DNA of 64,000 nt from an uncultured Anaerobiospirillum sp. (GTDB lineage: Bacteria > Pseudomonadota > Gammaproteobacteria > Enterobacterales > Succinivibrionaceae), in contig CALXNA010000009.1 in the NCBI GenBank assembly GCA_944389615.1, positions 22,397-86,396 on the forward strand. Reading direction: 5' to 3'. Positions 8,791-19,874 of this stretch are shown here, piece after piece. A model generated the notes under the pieces. That model worked only from the letters and a program-made list of their open reading frames with translations. It ran no database searches and was not told the origin of the DNA. Both the position numbers and the translations under genes were made by a program. Positions within the stretch are counted from its first letter, which is position 1; the number at the start of each line of letters is the position of its first letter.

Positions 8791-9522
8791 ATGAGTAAGT
8801 TAACCTGCGCCCTCGCTGTTGCCGCGTCCCTTGTGTCTATCGTCACCGGCGTGGTGCTACTAAGCCAAGAAGTTCTCGCTCAAGAAGTTAATGCTGCGCC
8901 TAGTGCAGCGGCTGCTGTGCCTGACTTGAAGGCGCAGATGGCGGCCAACCTGAGCCCTGATCAGGCGCGCGGGGCGGCGCGTGACGCGCTCAAGGCGCGG
9001 CTTGAGGCGCTCACCGGCTTTAGCGCGCGCTTTAAGCAAGAGCTCACCGATAGCGCTGGGAATGTGTTGAGCGAAGGCTCAGGCGAGCTATTCTTGCTGC
9101 GCCCTGATCACTTCTTGATGCACAACCAAAGCCCCGATGACCTCGCGTTCTATACCAAGGGCTCTGACCTCTACTACTATGATGCCGCGGTCAATCAGCT
9201 CTCGATCTCCTCGCTCGACGCCCTCGGCTCCAATCCTTTGATGCTGTTGGCCGACGTCAATAACGTCAGCTGGGATGAGTACGAGGTACGCCGCGATGGC
9301 GAGTTCTTTACCTTGGTGCCGTTGCATGCCCAAGACGTCAAGAGCTTAACCTTGTCCTTTGGCCCCGAACAGGACGGGGTGGCCTTCCTGACAGCCCTGA
9401 CCATCCGTATGGATGATGGCAACACCAACTTCTACCTCTTCTCCGAGCAAAGCACCGCCGTCGATCCTACGGTCTTTGACTTGGAGTTACCTGCGGACGT
9501 CGAAGTCGACGATATGCGCTAA
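8791..9522 (+). CDS. lolA: Outer-membrane lipoprotein carrier LolA
   Basis: LolA takes lipoproteins released by LolCDE and ferries them across the periplasm to LolB. The 243-residue product starts at ATG 8791, behind TGGAGAG; a GTG two codons earlier is also in frame. A signal peptide of about 31 residues ends near VLAQEV. The body contains the LolA signature: FSARFKQELTDSAGNVLSEG, then GELFLLRPDHFLMH, and the segment NPLMLLADVNNVSWDEYEV. Its place between ftsK and rarA matches E. coli. The spacing to rarA is 33 bases, so the two are probably cotranscribed. The N-terminal linker between signal peptide and LolA fold is Ala-rich and longer than usual. Confidence 0.93.
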   Translation: MSKLTCALAVAASLVSIVTGVVLLSQEVLAQEVNAAPSAAAAVPDLKAQMAANLSPDQARGAARDALKARLEALTGFSARFKQELTDSAGNVLSEGSGELFLLRPDHFLMHNQSPDDLAFYTKGSDLYYYDAAVNQLSISSLDALGSNPLMLLADVNNVSWDEYEVRRDGEFFTLVPLHAQDVKSLTLSFGPEQDGVAFLTALTIRMDDGNTNFYLFSEQSTAVDPTVFDLELPADVEVDDMR

Positions 9523-9555
9523 GCGCGCCCGCGTTGAGAGCTAAATGAGGATGCT

Positions 9556-11109
9556 ATGGCCGCCAAAGACGGGGCCCAAGACATGGGCTTGCTCATGGAC
9601 TTAGAGGCAAGTGAACACCAAGCCGGTCGCGCGTTTGTTGTTGAGTCAGATGCTGCTGAGGCGACGCTGGGCACGGACTTGGTGGATGAGGACGCTGAAA
9701 ACGATCCTTATGCGCCACTGGCGGCTAGGATGCGGCCGCGCAGCCTTGCTGAATACATTGGGCAAAGCCATCTGCTGGGGCCGGATAAGCCATTGCGCCA
9801 AGCCTTAGAGCGCGGGCGCTGCTACTCCATGATCTTCTGGGGGCCGCCGGGCGTGGGCAAGACGACCTTGGCCTTGCTCATTGCGCGCAGCACTCACTCG
9901 GTCTTAGAGCAAATCTCGGCGGTGGCCAGCGGCATTAAGGACATCCGTGCGGCCATTGAGCGGGCGCAAGCACGCAAGCGCCGCGGCCTGCGTACCATCT
10001 TGTTTGTTGATGAAGTGCACCGCTTCAATAAGGCGCAGCAGGATGCCTTCTTGCCCTATATCGAAAACGGCACGATTACCTTTATCGGCGCGACGACTGA
10101 AAATCCGTCCTTTCAGGTCAACTCCGCCTTGCTCTCGCGGGCGCGCGTCTATGTCCTAAAGAAGCTCAGTGCCGAAGAGCTCTCGCACCTCATTGACGTG
10201 ACCTTAAGCTCCGAGCGCGGCCTTGCCTCCTTTCATCTGACCTTCGATGACCGGGTGCGCCAAGCCCTGATTGCCTTGAGCGATGGCGATGCGCGCCACC
10301 TGCTCAGCACCCTTGAGATGCTCAGCGACGAAGCGGCGCCCTTGCCCGATGGCCATCGGGTCATCACCTATGCCATGGTCGGCGCGGTCGCGGGGCGGCG
10401 TTTGATCCAATACGACAAAGGGGGCGATGCCTACTATGATTTGATCTCCGCCTTCCACAAGTCGGTGCGTGGATCCTCGCCGGAGGGGGCGCTCTATTGG
10501 TATGCACGCATCTTGGAGGCCGGGGGCGACCCCTTGTATGTAGCGCGGCGCCTCTTGGCGATCGCAACCGAAGACATTGGCCTTGCTGACCCCCAAGCGA
10601 TGCAAGTGGGGCTCAATGCGTGGGATATCTTTACCCGGGTCGGTGAGGCCGAAGGCGAGCGCGCTATCGCGGAGGCGGCGGTCTATATGGCCCTCGCCCC
10701 TAAGAGCAATCACCTCTATACCGCTTTTGCGCAGGCGCGGGCCGATGCCCAGAAGTTGCCGTCCTTTGAGGTGCCGCTCTATCTGCGCAACGCCCCGACC
10801 AAGCTCATGGACGAGCTAGGCTATCACCAAGGCTATCGCTACGCTCACGACTATCCTAATGCCTATGCCGCCGGTGAATGCTTTCTGCCCGAGGAACTGC
10901 ATGGACGGCGCTACTATGAGCCCTCCGAGCGCGGCTATGAGCAGCGCCTGCGCCAGATGGAACAGTATCTGCGTCAGTGTGACGCGTTAGCTCCGGCCTC
11001 TGAGCAGCGCTATAGCCCCGAGCATGCCCGCGCCAAGATGGCTGAGCTCAAGCGTTACGCTCCTGATCTCTTCAGCGACGAGGCTGGGCGTAACCCCAGC
11101 CATACGTGA
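9556..11109 (+). CDS. rarA: Replication-associated recombination protein A (RarA/MgsA), AAA+ ATPase
   Basis: RarA is a clamp-loader-like AAA+ ATPase that acts at stalled replication forks. The 517-residue product has Walker A GPPGVGKTT near residue 96, Walker B FVDEVHRFN near 150, and sensor 1 GATTENPSF. The C-terminal part contains the conserved sequences SPEGALYWYARILEAGGD and YHQGYRYAHDYPNAY. A leader of about 50 acidic residues before PLAARMRPRSLAEYIGQ and a tail of about 40 residues are additions to the roughly 450-residue family size. Its position between lolA and serS is the classic gammaproteobacterial order. A GGCGCC-gtta-GGCGCC palindrome lies 11 bases after the stop but has no T-run. 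Confidence 0.95.
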   Translation: MAAKDGAQDMGLLMDLEASEHQAGRAFVVESDAAEATLGTDLVDEDAENDPYAPLAARMRPRSLAEYIGQSHLLGPDKPLRQALERGRCYSMIFWGPPGVGKTTLALLIARSTHSVLEQISAVASGIKDIRAAIERAQARKRRGLRTILFVDEVHRFNKAQQDAFLPYIENGTITFIGATTENPSFQVNSALLSRARVYVLKKLSAEELSHLIDVTLSSERGLASFHLTFDDRVRQALIALSDGDARHLLSTLEMLSDEAAPLPDGHRVITYAMVGAVAGRRLIQYDKGGDAYYDLISAFHKSVRGSSPEGALYWYARILEAGGDPLYVARRLLAIATEDIGLADPQAMQVGLNAWDIFTRVGEAEGERAIAEAAVYMALAPKSNHLYTAFAQARADAQKLPSFEVPLYLRNAPTKLMDELGYHQGYRYAHDYPNAYAAGECFLPEELHGRRYYEPSERGYEQRLRQMEQYLRQCDALAPASEQRYSPEHARAKMAELKRYAPDLFSDEAGRNPSHT

Positions 11110-12707
<1,598 letters not shown>

Positions 12708-12708
12708 G

Positions 12709-13224
12709 ATGTTGACAGCAGCTGATTGGCTTATTCTCGCTGTAGTCGTGATTTCAGGTGGCATCTCGCTGTTTCGTGGATTCATTCGAGAGGCCATCTC
12801 ACTAGTCGCGTGGGTGAGTGCCTTTATTATCACCAGCCGGTTCTACGAAGCGTTGGCGCCCAAGCTGACCTTCTTCTCGGACTCGATTGTACGCAACACC
12901 ATGGCGTGCATCATTCTCTTCGTCGCGACCTTGATCGTGGTGGGCTTGTGCGGCTCGATCGTGCGCTCCATCATCACCAAGGTGGGCTTAAGCGGCACCG
13001 ATCGGCTGTTGGGCATGGCCTTTGGTATCTTGCGCGGCGTGCTCATCGTCTGCGTGATCTTGGTCTTGCTGCAGATTGGCTTTAAGCTTCATATCCTAAG
13101 CTTTGTGGCCGATTCCCCATTCTATCGCGATTCGCTCTTCATCCCGGAGTTACAACGAATCGTCAACTGGTTCTTTGTCTACGGCCCCAACTCCCCTGAG
13201 GATGTGGTCAACTTAGGAGCTTAA
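12709..13224 (+). CDS. cvpA: CvpA family membrane protein
   Basis: A 171-residue inner-membrane protein with four hydrophobic segments. Conserved CvpA features are [27 protein letters not shown] split around the first membrane span, and the [17 protein letters not shown] segment near residue 100. In E. coli cvpA precedes purF and is linked to colicin V production and envelope stress resistance. The ATG at 12709 is one base after the serS stop and has no good site of its own, so translation is probably coupled to serS. An upstream in-frame start at 12640 would run inside serS and is less likely. Confidence 0.92.
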   Translation: MLTAADWLILAVVVISGGISLFRGFIREAISLVAWVSAFIITSRFYEALAPKLTFFSDSIVRNTMACIILFVATLIVVGLCGSIVRSIITKVGLSGTDRLLGMAFGILRGVLIVCVILVLLQIGFKLHILSFVADSPFYRDSLFIPELQRIVNWFFVYGPNSPEDVVNLGA

Positions 13225-13225
13225 T

Positions 13226-14743
13226 ATGTGTGGTGTAGTCGGTATCTTTGCCTACAGTCCAGTTAACTTGACCTTGTATGACGCCCTGACCGTGCTGCAA
13301 CACCGGGGTCAGGATGCCGCTGGTATTGTGACCTTAGACGAAGGTAACTTCAGACAGCGCAAGGCCAATGGTCTCGTCAGCGACGTATTCCAGCAAAAGC
13401 ACATGATGCGCCTCAAGGGCAACATCGGTATCGGTCACTGCCGCTATCCGACCGCAGGCTCGTCTTCGGCGGCCGAAGCGCAGCCCTTCTACGTCAACTC
13501 GCCTTTTGGCATTGCCTTGGCCCACAACGGCAACTTGACCAATAGCCGCGAGTTAAAGCGCAAGTGCGATAGCATCTTCCGCCACGTCAACACGACCTCG
13601 GACTCGGAGATGCTGCTCAACATCTTCGCTTGGCGCCTGCAGCAAATCACCAAGTGCGAGCACTTACCGGGGGCTGAGGACATCTTTGCCGCCATCCGTG
13701 GTGTCAATGATGACATCTCTGGCGGCTATGCCGTAGTGAGCGTCATCATCGACGTCGGTCTGGTCGCCTTCCGCGACCCATTTGGCATTCGTCCATTGGT
13801 CTTAGGCCAGCGCAAGGACGAAGAAGGCCGCACCGAGTACATGGTGGCCTCGGAGTCGGTGGCCTTAGCTGTATGCGGCTTTGAGTTAGTGCGTGATATT
13901 GCCCCGGGCGAGGCTATCTTTGTCTCCAAGGATGGTCAGCTCTACTCCTCGATCTGCGCAGAGCACACCAAGCTGCAGCCATGCTTGTTTGAGTATGTCT
14001 ACTTTGCGCGCCCAGACTCGGTCATGAACGGCGTCTCGGTTTACGCTTCGCGCGTCTCGATGGGCACTAAGCTCGCCGAGAAGATCAAGCGCGAGTACGC
14101 CGATCTCAAGATCGATGTCGTGATCCCGATCCCTGAAACCAGCTGTGATATCGCAGTACAGATTGCCCGCATCTTAGGCATTCCGTACCGTCAGGGCTTT
14201 GTTAAGAACCGTTACATCGGTCGTACCTTCATCATGCCGGGCCAAAAGCAGCGCAAGAAGTCGGTACGTAACAAGTTAAACCCAATCCCAGCGGAGTTTA
14301 AGGGCAAGCGCGTGCTCTTAGTCGATGACTCGATCGTGCGTGGCACGACCTCAGGTCAGATCGTCGAGATGGCCAAGGAAGCAGGCGCTGCGGCCGTGTA
14401 CTTTGCCTCGGCCGCCCCGGAGGTACGTCATGCCAATGTCTATGGCATTGATATGCCGACCAAGAAGGAGCTTATCGCCTACAACCGCACCAACGACGAG
14501 ATTGCCGCTTTAATCGGTGCCGATGCTCTGATCTACCAGGACTTAAAGGATCTTGAGGATGCAGTGCGCGCTGAGAACCCAGCCCTCACGGTCTTCGAGG
14601 AGTCGGTCTTCACCGGTGAGTACATCACCCCGGGCATCGACGAGGAGTACTTTGCCTACTTAGACCAGCAGCGCTCTGACGACGCCAAGGCCGACAAGGC
14701 ATGGAAGGATTCCAACGAGAGCCTTGAGATTTACAACATCTAA
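13226..14743 (+). CDS. purF: Amidophosphoribosyltransferase
   Basis: PurF makes 5-phosphoribosylamine from PRPP and glutamine, the first committed step of purine synthesis. The 505-residue product begins MCGVVGIF, exposing Cys2 as the N-terminal nucleophile of the glutaminase domain; [12 protein letters not shown] and LAHNGNLTN complete it. The phosphoribosyltransferase half has the PRPP-binding loop [14 protein letters not shown] near residue 370, and [17 protein letters not shown]. An AGGAG site lies inside the end of cvpA. A strong terminator follows. Together with purU further right, two folate/purine steps are in this window. Confidence 0.97.
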   Translation: MCGVVGIFAYSPVNLTLYDALTVLQHRGQDAAGIVTLDEGNFRQRKANGLVSDVFQQKHMMRLKGNIGIGHCRYPTAGSSSAAEAQPFYVNSPFGIALAHNGNLTNSRELKRKCDSIFRHVNTTSDSEMLLNIFAWRLQQITKCEHLPGAEDIFAAIRGVNDDISGGYAVVSVIIDVGLVAFRDPFGIRPLVLGQRKDEEGRTEYMVASESVALAVCGFELVRDIAPGEAIFVSKDGQLYSSICAEHTKLQPCLFEYVYFARPDSVMNGVSVYASRVSMGTKLAEKIKREYADLKIDVVIPIPETSCDIAVQIARILGIPYRQGFVKNRYIGRTFIMPGQKQRKKSVRNKLNPIPAEFKGKRVLLVDDSIVRGTTSGQIVEMAKEAGAAAVYFASAAPEVRHANVYGIDMPTKKELIAYNRTNDEIAALIGADALIYQDLKDLEDAVRAENPALTVFEESVFTGEYITPGIDEEYFAYLDQQRSDDAKADKAWKDSNESLEIYNI

Positions 14744-14782
14744 GGCCCAGCGGCCTAAGCCGCTGCCGCTTTAGCCGCAACG

Positions 14783-14821
14783 AAGAAGAGCGCCCAAGTA
14801 ACTTGAGCGCTCTTCTTTTTT
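14783..14821 (+). terminator. Intrinsic terminator of the serS-cvpA-purF operon
   Basis: AAGAAGAGCGC (14783-14793) pairs perfectly with GCGCTCTTCTT (14807-14817); the interior CAAG/CTTG extends the stem, and the T-run reaches 14821. Confidence 0.93.
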
Positions 14822-14854
14822 GCTGGAGCTTAGCCTGCGGTTAGACCGCAGCTG

Positions 14855-15610
14855 TTAGCCCGCAGTCTCGGTGGTGCCCTTGAGGCGGTTTAACTGCTCG
14901 CTCATCAGGGCGATCTGCAGGTTGTGCATCTGCGAGATCTGCTCGCGCAGGGCGGCCTTCTCCTCGTCAGAGGCATCGGCTAAGCGGGCCTCGGCATCGG
15001 CAAGGTCAGTCTTGAGCTGATCTAAGCACTCGGAGATTTGGGTATCCGAGAGCATCTCTGGGGTGGCTTGCTCAGTGCCTTGGGCGGCCGCAGCGCTTGG
15101 GCTTAATAGCATGTTAGCCAAGAGCACACCGGCGCCGGCGCCCGCAAGCGAGCTCAAGAAGGTCGAGCCCATGCCCATGCTGCCGTAGGACGCGGTGCCC
15201 GGCTGGTTGTAGCCGGTGCCCGTACGGCTCGTTGGCATGTTGTTGCCTACGGTGCCGGTATTGGTGCCCGTGGTGTTGCCACGGTAAGCGTTCTGCGAGA
15301 ACTGGGCGTCTTGCTGCTGATTGGTTTGGTTGGTGGTGTTGCGGTTGGTATTGGTCGTGTTGTTGGTCGAAGTAGTGGAGGTGTTGCGATTGACTGGAGC
15401 GACCGCGCGGCTAGAAGAAGTGGCGCTGCGGCGGCTCGAGGAGCGGCTGCTGCGGAAACCACCGCCACGGCGGGCCTCAAAGTTGGTGGTGGCTCCATGA
15501 CCATCAAAGAGACCACCTAACATGGTGCTTAAGGTGCCAGCTTGAGCGCTGGGAACTACGGTAGCTAAAGCTAAAGTAATAGAAGCGGCAAGAATGGTCT
15601 GCTTGATCAT
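14855..15610 (-). CDS. Secreted low-complexity protein of unknown function
   Basis: I do not recognise the family. The 251-residue product starts at ATG 15610 behind AGGAGAG (the frame opens 12 codons earlier without a better site). A clear signal peptide (MIKQTILAASITLALATVV, cleaved near AQAG) is followed by an Arg/Gly/Ser stretch (RRGGGFRSSRSSSRR), a Thr/Asn/Gln-rich stretch of about 60 residues, a hydrophobic Ala/Gly/Leu segment (LAGAGAGVLLANMLL) near 170-190 that could cross a membrane, and a C-terminal helical part rich in Glu and Leu likely to form a coiled coil. The layout recalls surface or envelope-tethered proteins, but no function is inferred. It converges on purF. Confidence 0.72.
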   Translation of the reverse strand: MIKQTILAASITLALATVVPSAQAGTLSTMLGGLFDGHGATTNFEARRGGGFRSSRSSSRRSATSSSRAVAPVNRNTSTTSTNNTTNTNRNTTNQTNQQQDAQFSQNAYRGNTTGTNTGTVGNNMPTSRTGTGYNQPGTASYGSMGMGSTFLSSLAGAGAGVLLANMLLSPSAAAAQGTEQATPEMLSDTQISECLDQLKTDLADAEARLADASDEEKAALREQISQMHNLQIALMSEQLNRLKGTTETAG

Positions 15611-15872
15611 GAGGGCGACATCTCTCCTAACAATGGGTGGATGCAAGCATCATCCTAAACCGGCGGCTTAAGCTGCCTGCACCAAGCGTGATACGCTTAC
15701 TGACTCATTAGCATAGCATAGCCCCATTAGCCGCAACTTAGCCGTTGCGGCTTTATATCAGCTCTGTGAGCTGGCGCAGCCGTCTGCGCCCGCGACGGCA
15801 AGCGCCGCCGCGACTTTCGCCGCCGCAGGCGGGCGCGCTCCGCGCTGAGCGTGCCCTGCGCGCATGCTGCGC

Positions 15873-15956
15873 TCAGGCGCCGAGGAAGAGTAGGATGGTG
15901 GCCGCAAGGGCGACGATGATGAGACCTAAGAAGATGTAGGCAAAGAACTTGAGCAT
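15873..15956 (-). CDS. Possible 27-residue single-span membrane peptide
   Basis: A short minus-strand frame from ATG 15956 to TGA encodes 27 residues, starting MLKFFAYIFLG and ending LLFLGA. Almost the whole peptide is hydrophobic (Leu, Ile, Phe, Ala) with one Lys at position 3, as in known small inner-membrane proteins. The ribosome-binding site is weak (GGA about ten bases upstream). It could be chance; the membrane-like composition in a region where other frames look random is the only support. Confidence 0.35.
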   Translation of the reverse strand: MLKFFAYIFLGLIIVALAATILLFLGA

Positions 15957-16063
15957 GGTCTGATTCCGCACTGCTAAAACTGGGCTCAGTATCGTTGATT
16001 GGAGGCGCGGAGGCAAGGCAGGTTAGCAGGAGCTGCGGTTTTCTAGATACAACTCTCAGAGAC

Positions 16064-16085
16064 AAAAAAATCAGCACGAGGCTGA
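16064..16085 (-). terminator. Intrinsic terminator of tRNA-Val
   Basis: On the minus strand TCAGC pairs with GCTGA around a five-base loop, followed by seven T residues, about 27 bases after the CCA end of the tRNA. Confidence 0.75.
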
Positions 16086-16111
16086 CTTCTGGAACCAATC
16101 TTGTGATTGGA

Positions 16112-16189
16112 TGGTGCGCCTTAGTGGACTCGAACCACCGACCCCCACCATGTCAAGGTGATGCTCTAACCAAGCTGAGCTAAAGGCGC
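16112..16189 (-). tRNA. tRNA-Val(GAC)
   Basis: The minus strand folds into a full cloverleaf. The acceptor stem GCGCCTT pairs with AAGGCGC, discriminator A, and CCA is encoded. The D arm starts GCTCAG. The anticodon stem TCACC/GGTGG encloses the loop TTGACAT, giving anticodon GAC (valine, codons GUC/GUU). The T arm GGTGG/CCACT encloses TTCGAGT. It has its own promoter and terminator, so it is a single-gene transcript. Confidence 0.97.
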
Positions 16190-16239
16190 ACTGGATTGTT
16201 TCGTTGAACCGCGTTGCTTACTGCGTTTCAACGGGGCTC

Positions 16240-16268
16240 ATTATAGCGACGGCTTCGGGGTAGGGCAA
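16240..16268 (-). promoter_or_regulatory. Sigma-70 promoter of tRNA-Val
   Basis: On the minus strand TTGCCC (16268-16263) and a perfect TATAAT (16245-16240) are separated by exactly 17 bases, 51 bases upstream of the tRNA 5' end. Confidence 0.8.
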
Positions 16269-16903
16269 GCTTTTTCTTAACTTTTTGTTGAATTTTTTAT
16301 GATGCCACGATTTTGCCTTGGTAAAACACGATATATATCGCGTTTTGTGCGCTATATCACTTTTATACGAAGAATCTCCCCAATCTCGGGATGGGATCGT
16401 AGGCCAACTAGCGCGCCCGACCGTCTCCGCAGGTGCGACCGTCTCCGCAGGTGCGGCCGTTCCCATAAGCTTGGCCGACGCGGCTGGTTCGATGGGAGTG
16501 GCTGGTTCAGGGGGCCGACCAGCTTGGTAGGGGCTCAGTAGGGGCGACCGGGCGTAGCGGGCTGGATTTGTTCGGCAGGGACTGCGGGCGCAGCACGGGT
16601 TTGTGGTGGCGGGAGTGCGTCGCAGGCGCCAAAAGGGAGTATAGTGACGCCCTATGACGGCGCGGTTATGGTGCGCCCTGCGCAGATCACGGACTTAGCC
16701 GTGGCACCTGCTTTGGGGACGATCGGCGCCGGATGGCTGCGCACAGACTAGCGCTTACGAGTTAGTGGAGCGCATGGTTGCGCTGCTGTCGCTGTGAGCG
16801 AGCTTGCTGACGCTTGCGTTTACGCAGGCGCAGGGCGAGCTTTCGTTTCTGATTGTTATTTTGAGGACCTCAAGGTGCATCGTTGGCACCGTTGGTTTTG
16901 CCC
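16269..16903. other. Intergenic region tRNA-Val/thrS
   Basis: About 630 bases without a convincing gene. An AT-rich patch at 16270-16370 (including ATATATAT) could hold promoters. Two exact 18-bp units lie at 16419-16454. The segment before thrS may carry its regulatory leader, but no tRNA-Thr-like operator was recognised by eye. Confidence 0.4.
16419..16454 (+). repeat. 18-bp tandem repeat, two copies
   Basis: The unit GACCGTCTCCGCAGGTGC occurs twice head to tail (16419-16436, 16437-16454), in non-coding DNA. Confidence 0.9.
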
Positions 16904-18853
16904 ATGATTAAAGTTACTCTCCCTAATGGCGCGATCAAGGAGTTTGAGAGCGCAGTTTCGATTGCTGATGTGGCCGCAGCGATTGGCCCGGGTTTAGCCC
17001 GTAGCTGCGTGGCCGGTCGCATTAACGGCGTCTTACATGATGCCTGCGATTTGGTGACCGAAGATGCTAAGGTTGAGATCGTCACCCCGAAGGATAAGGA
17101 CGGTCTGGAGATCATCCGTCACTCCTGCGCTCACCTGCTAGGCCATGCCATCAAGCAGTTATGGCCGCAGACCCAGATGGCCATTGGACCTGTAGTCGAC
17201 AATGGCTTCTACTACGATGTCGACTTAGACCACAAGCTCACGGCCGAGGATCTGGAAGCCTTAGATGCCAAGATGCATGAGCTGGCTAAGAGCGACTACA
17301 AGGTCGTAAAGGAAGTGGTCAGCTGGCAGCAGGCATGGGATGTCTTTGATCAGCGTAATGAGCCGTACAAGAAGCTCATCTTAGAAGAGAACATCGACAA
17401 GAACGATCACCCGGCGCTCTATCACCACTTAGAGTACACCGATATGTGCCGCGGCCCGCACGTCCCACACATGTCGTTTTGCTCGCACTTTAAGCTGACC
17501 CACTTTGCCGGTGCCTACTGGCGCGGTGACTCCAAGAACAAGATGCTCCAGCGCATCTACGGCACCGCTTGGGCCACCAAGGAAGAGTTAGCCGAGTACT
17601 TAAAGAAGCGCGAGGAAGCCGCCAAGCGCGACCACCGCGTCTTGGGCAAGAAGTTAGATCTGTTCCACTTCCAACAGGAAGCTCCGGGCTTAGTCTTCTG
17701 GCACAATGATGGCTGGACCATCTACCGCCTGATTGAGAACTACATGCGCGGCATGCTCCACAAGTACGGCTACATCGAGGTTAACACCCCGCAGATCATG
17801 GATCGCGTCTTGTGGGAGCGCTCGGGTCACTGGGATAAGTACGCCGAGAACATGTTTACGACCTCCTCGGAGAATCGTGACTACGCCATCAAGCCGATGA
17901 ACTGCCCAGGCGCCATCCAGATCTTCAACAGCCGCACCCGCTCCTACCGTGACCTGCCAATTCGTATGGCTGAGTTTGGCAAGGATCACCGCAATGAGCC
18001 ATCGGGCTCGCTGCACGGCTTACTGCGTGTCCGTGGCTTTGAGCAGGATGATGCCCACATCTTCATCACCGAAGATCAGATCCTCCAAGAGGTGACAGAG
18101 TGCATCAAGATGGTCTACGAGGTTTACGACAACTTCGGCTTCCACAACATCGACGTTAAGCTCTCGACCCGCCCAGACAAGCGCATCGGCTCCGATGAGA
18201 TCTGGGATAAGTCCGAGCAAGACTTAGCCGATGCCTTAAAGGCCAACAACCTCGAGTACGACCTGCAGCCGGGCGAAGGCGCCTTCTACGGCCCTAAGAT
18301 CGAGTTCACCTTACACGACAGCTTAGGCCGTGCTTGGCAATGCGGTACCATTCAGCTCGACTTCTCGCTGCCACAGCGCCTCGATGCCCACTACATCGGT
18401 GAGGACAATCAAGAGCACACTCCAGTTATGATCCACCGTGCGATGTTAGGCTCGCTTGAGCGCTTCATCGGTATCTTAACTGAGGAGTTTGCCGGTGCCT
18501 TCCCAACTTGGCTCGCGCCAATTCAGGCGGTCGTGATGAACATCACCACCAACCAAGTGGACTACGTCAAGGAAGTGGTCAAGCAGCTCGACGAGGCGGG
18601 CATCCGCGTCCGCGCAGATCTGCGCAACGACAAGGTCGGCTTTAAGATCCGCGAGCACACCTTGATGCACGTTCCGTACATGTTAGTGTGCGGTGACCGC
18701 GAGGCCGAGAATGGGCAGGTTGCGGTACGTACGCGCAAGGGTGTTGACTTAGGTGCAATGCCGATTGCTGATTTGATCGCCATGATTAAGTCTGATATAA
18801 TCACGCGCAAACTTTTGACTAAGGCCGATGAGAAAGCCGAAGAGCAAAAGTAA
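16904..18853 (+). CDS. thrS: Threonyl-tRNA synthetase
   Basis: ThrRS charges tRNA-Thr and edits mischarged serine. The family N-terminus [16 protein letters not shown] starts at ATG 16904 (649 residues); a TTG seven codons upstream is in frame but adds nothing recognisable. An N-terminal TGS domain (residues 1-62) is followed by the editing domain with [16 protein letters not shown] near 75. Catalytic-core signatures are [28 protein letters not shown] with a zinc-binding Cys, [17 protein letters not shown] (motif 2) and [17 protein letters not shown] (motif 3). The anticodon-binding domain ends the protein. It leads the conserved thrS-infC-rpmI-rplT block, though a 332-base gap with a hairpin separates it from infC. 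Confidence 0.97.
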   Translation: MIKVTLPNGAIKEFESAVSIADVAAAIGPGLARSCVAGRINGVLHDACDLVTEDAKVEIVTPKDKDGLEIIRHSCAHLLGHAIKQLWPQTQMAIGPVVDNGFYYDVDLDHKLTAEDLEALDAKMHELAKSDYKVVKEVVSWQQAWDVFDQRNEPYKKLILEENIDKNDHPALYHHLEYTDMCRGPHVPHMSFCSHFKLTHFAGAYWRGDSKNKMLQRIYGTAWATKEELAEYLKKREEAAKRDHRVLGKKLDLFHFQQEAPGLVFWHNDGWTIYRLIENYMRGMLHKYGYIEVNTPQIMDRVLWERSGHWDKYAENMFTTSSENRDYAIKPMNCPGAIQIFNSRTRSYRDLPIRMAEFGKDHRNEPSGSLHGLLRVRGFEQDDAHIFITEDQILQEVTECIKMVYEVYDNFGFHNIDVKLSTRPDKRIGSDEIWDKSEQDLADALKANNLEYDLQPGEGAFYGPKIEFTLHDSLGRAWQCGTIQLDFSLPQRLDAHYIGEDNQEHTPVMIHRAMLGSLERFIGILTEEFAGAFPTWLAPIQAVVMNITTNQVDYVKEVVKQLDEAGIRVRADLRNDKVGFKIREHTLMHVPYMLVCGDREAENGQVAVRTRKGVDLGAMPIADLIAMIKSDIITRKLLTKADEKAEEQK

Positions 18854-18897
18854 GGCTTTAGCTGCATCAAGTCGCGATTAGGCGATGTTGGTACGCC

Positions 18898-18950
18898 AAA
18901 GAGCTATGAAACCAAGGTCAAGCTGGGCCTTGGCTTTGTAGCTCTTTTGT
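18898..18950 (+). terminator. Hairpin after thrS, possible terminator or attenuator
   Basis: A long stem: AAAGAGCTA (18898-18906) pairs with TAGCTCTTT (18939-18947), and CCAAGG with CCTTGG inside, followed by TTTTGTTG. It may end part of the thrS transcription before infC. Confidence 0.55.
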
Positions 18951-19185
18951 TGTGGGTATAACTTGCCTAAGGGATCCCGCGCTGCCCCAAAAGCGAAGGC
19001 GCTGCCCTGCGTCACTGACCTCCGTCAGTTCAGTACTGACCTCCGTCAGCGCAGACGGTGGCCCACGCCGTGACCTGCTTGATCAGGCCATGGCCGTCGC
19101 TTTTGGTGAGCACGACCTCTGGTGGTAGCTCCGATCCCAAGGAGAGCAGCCTGACCCAAACTTTCTGTGTAGTAGGAGTTTTGCT
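18951..19185. other. thrS-infC spacer (infC leader)
   Basis: Contains two identical mini-hairpins at 19015-19049 and the infC ribosome-binding site AGGAG at 19174-19178. Internal promoters for infC are expected here from relatives but were not recognised. Confidence 0.4.
19015..19049 (+). repeat. Two tandem identical mini-hairpins
   Basis: CTGAC-ctcc-GTCAG occurs at 19015-19028 and again at 19036-19049, as part of a 21-bp direct repeat. Each copy is a five-base stem with the same four-base loop. Confidence 0.85.
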
Positions 19186-19734
19186 ATAAACAGCGCAAAG
19201 AAGACCGGTAGGCTCCAGCCTAAAAACCGGGTGAATGGTGATATTAGATGCCGCGAAGTGCGTCTATTAGGTGAGGACAACGAGATCATCGGCGTCATGC
19301 CGACGTCTCAAGCTCTGCACATGGCCCAAGAAGCCGGTGTGGACTTAGTTGAAATCAGTCCAAATGCTGATCCGCCAGTTTGTCGCTTAATTGAGTATGG
19401 CAAGTACCTCTACGAGAAGAGCAAGGATCAGAAGAAGAAGAAGCAGAAGGTGGTGCAGATCAAGGAAATCAAGTTCCGCCCAGCCACCGATGAAGGCGAC
19501 TATCAGGTTAAACTACGCAACCTGATCCGCTTCTTAGAAGAAGGCAACAAGGCCAAGGTGACTTTACGCTTCCGCGGACGCGAAATGGCCCACCAGCACA
19601 TCGGTCTTGATGTCTTAAAGCGCGTCGAGCATGATCTGTGCGAAGAGCGCGGCTTAGCCACGGTGGAGAGCGCTTCGCGCGTCGAAGGCCGCCAAGCCAC
19701 CATGGTGTTAGCACCAAAGAAAAAGCAGCAGTAA
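19186..19734 (+). CDS. infC: Translation initiation factor IF-3, apparent AUA start
   Basis: IF3 binds the 30S subunit, prevents premature 50S joining and rejects non-canonical start codons. The frame aligns with IF3 well upstream of the first GTG (19231): the codons read [20 protein letters not shown], where RVNGDIR matches the family N-terminal RINGEIR. An AGGAG (19174-19178) sits seven bases before an ATA at 19186, and no ATG, GTG or TTG lies in frame near it. I therefore place the start at ATA, giving 182 residues (E. coli 180). Core signatures are [38 protein letters not shown] and [17 protein letters not shown] start at 19231 would remove 15 conserved residues. Confidence 0.93.
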   Translation: MNSAKKTGRLQPKNRVNGDIRCREVRLLGEDNEIIGVMPTSQALHMAQEAGVDLVEISPNADPPVCRLIEYGKYLYEKSKDQKKKKQKVVQIKEIKFRPATDEGDYQVKLRNLIRFLEEGNKAKVTLRFRGREMAHQHIGLDVLKRVEHDLCEERGLATVESASRVEGRQATMVLAPKKKQQ

Positions 19735-19874
19735 GCTGTAGCTGCCGAAGCCTCAGTTGGCGCAGGTAGCTTTAGGATCTTAAGGGCCCCAAGTCTTAAG
19801 GCGTGGGCCGGAGCGCATGCCCGACCCGAGCCTGAGCCCCTTACTATCTTTCATCGTTCAATGCGGAGTATCAA

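Larger units (their letters stand above)
15611..16111. other. Intergenic region with small-peptide candidate and tRNA terminator
   Basis: About 500 bases between the secreted-protein gene and tRNA-Val. It holds one small minus-strand reading frame (15873-15956) and the tRNA terminator (16064-16085). The stretch 15740-15890 is very GC-rich with GCCGC/GCGGC inverted fragments; nothing else is recognised. Confidence 0.4.

Noticed and set aside
16883..16903. TTG 16883 as thrS start
   Set aside because: Seven extra residues do not match ThrRS, whose N-terminus aligns with ATG 16904.
19231..19734. GTG 19231 as infC start
   Set aside because: No ribosome-binding site at the right distance, and it would delete the conserved N-terminal residues that are encoded in frame just upstream.
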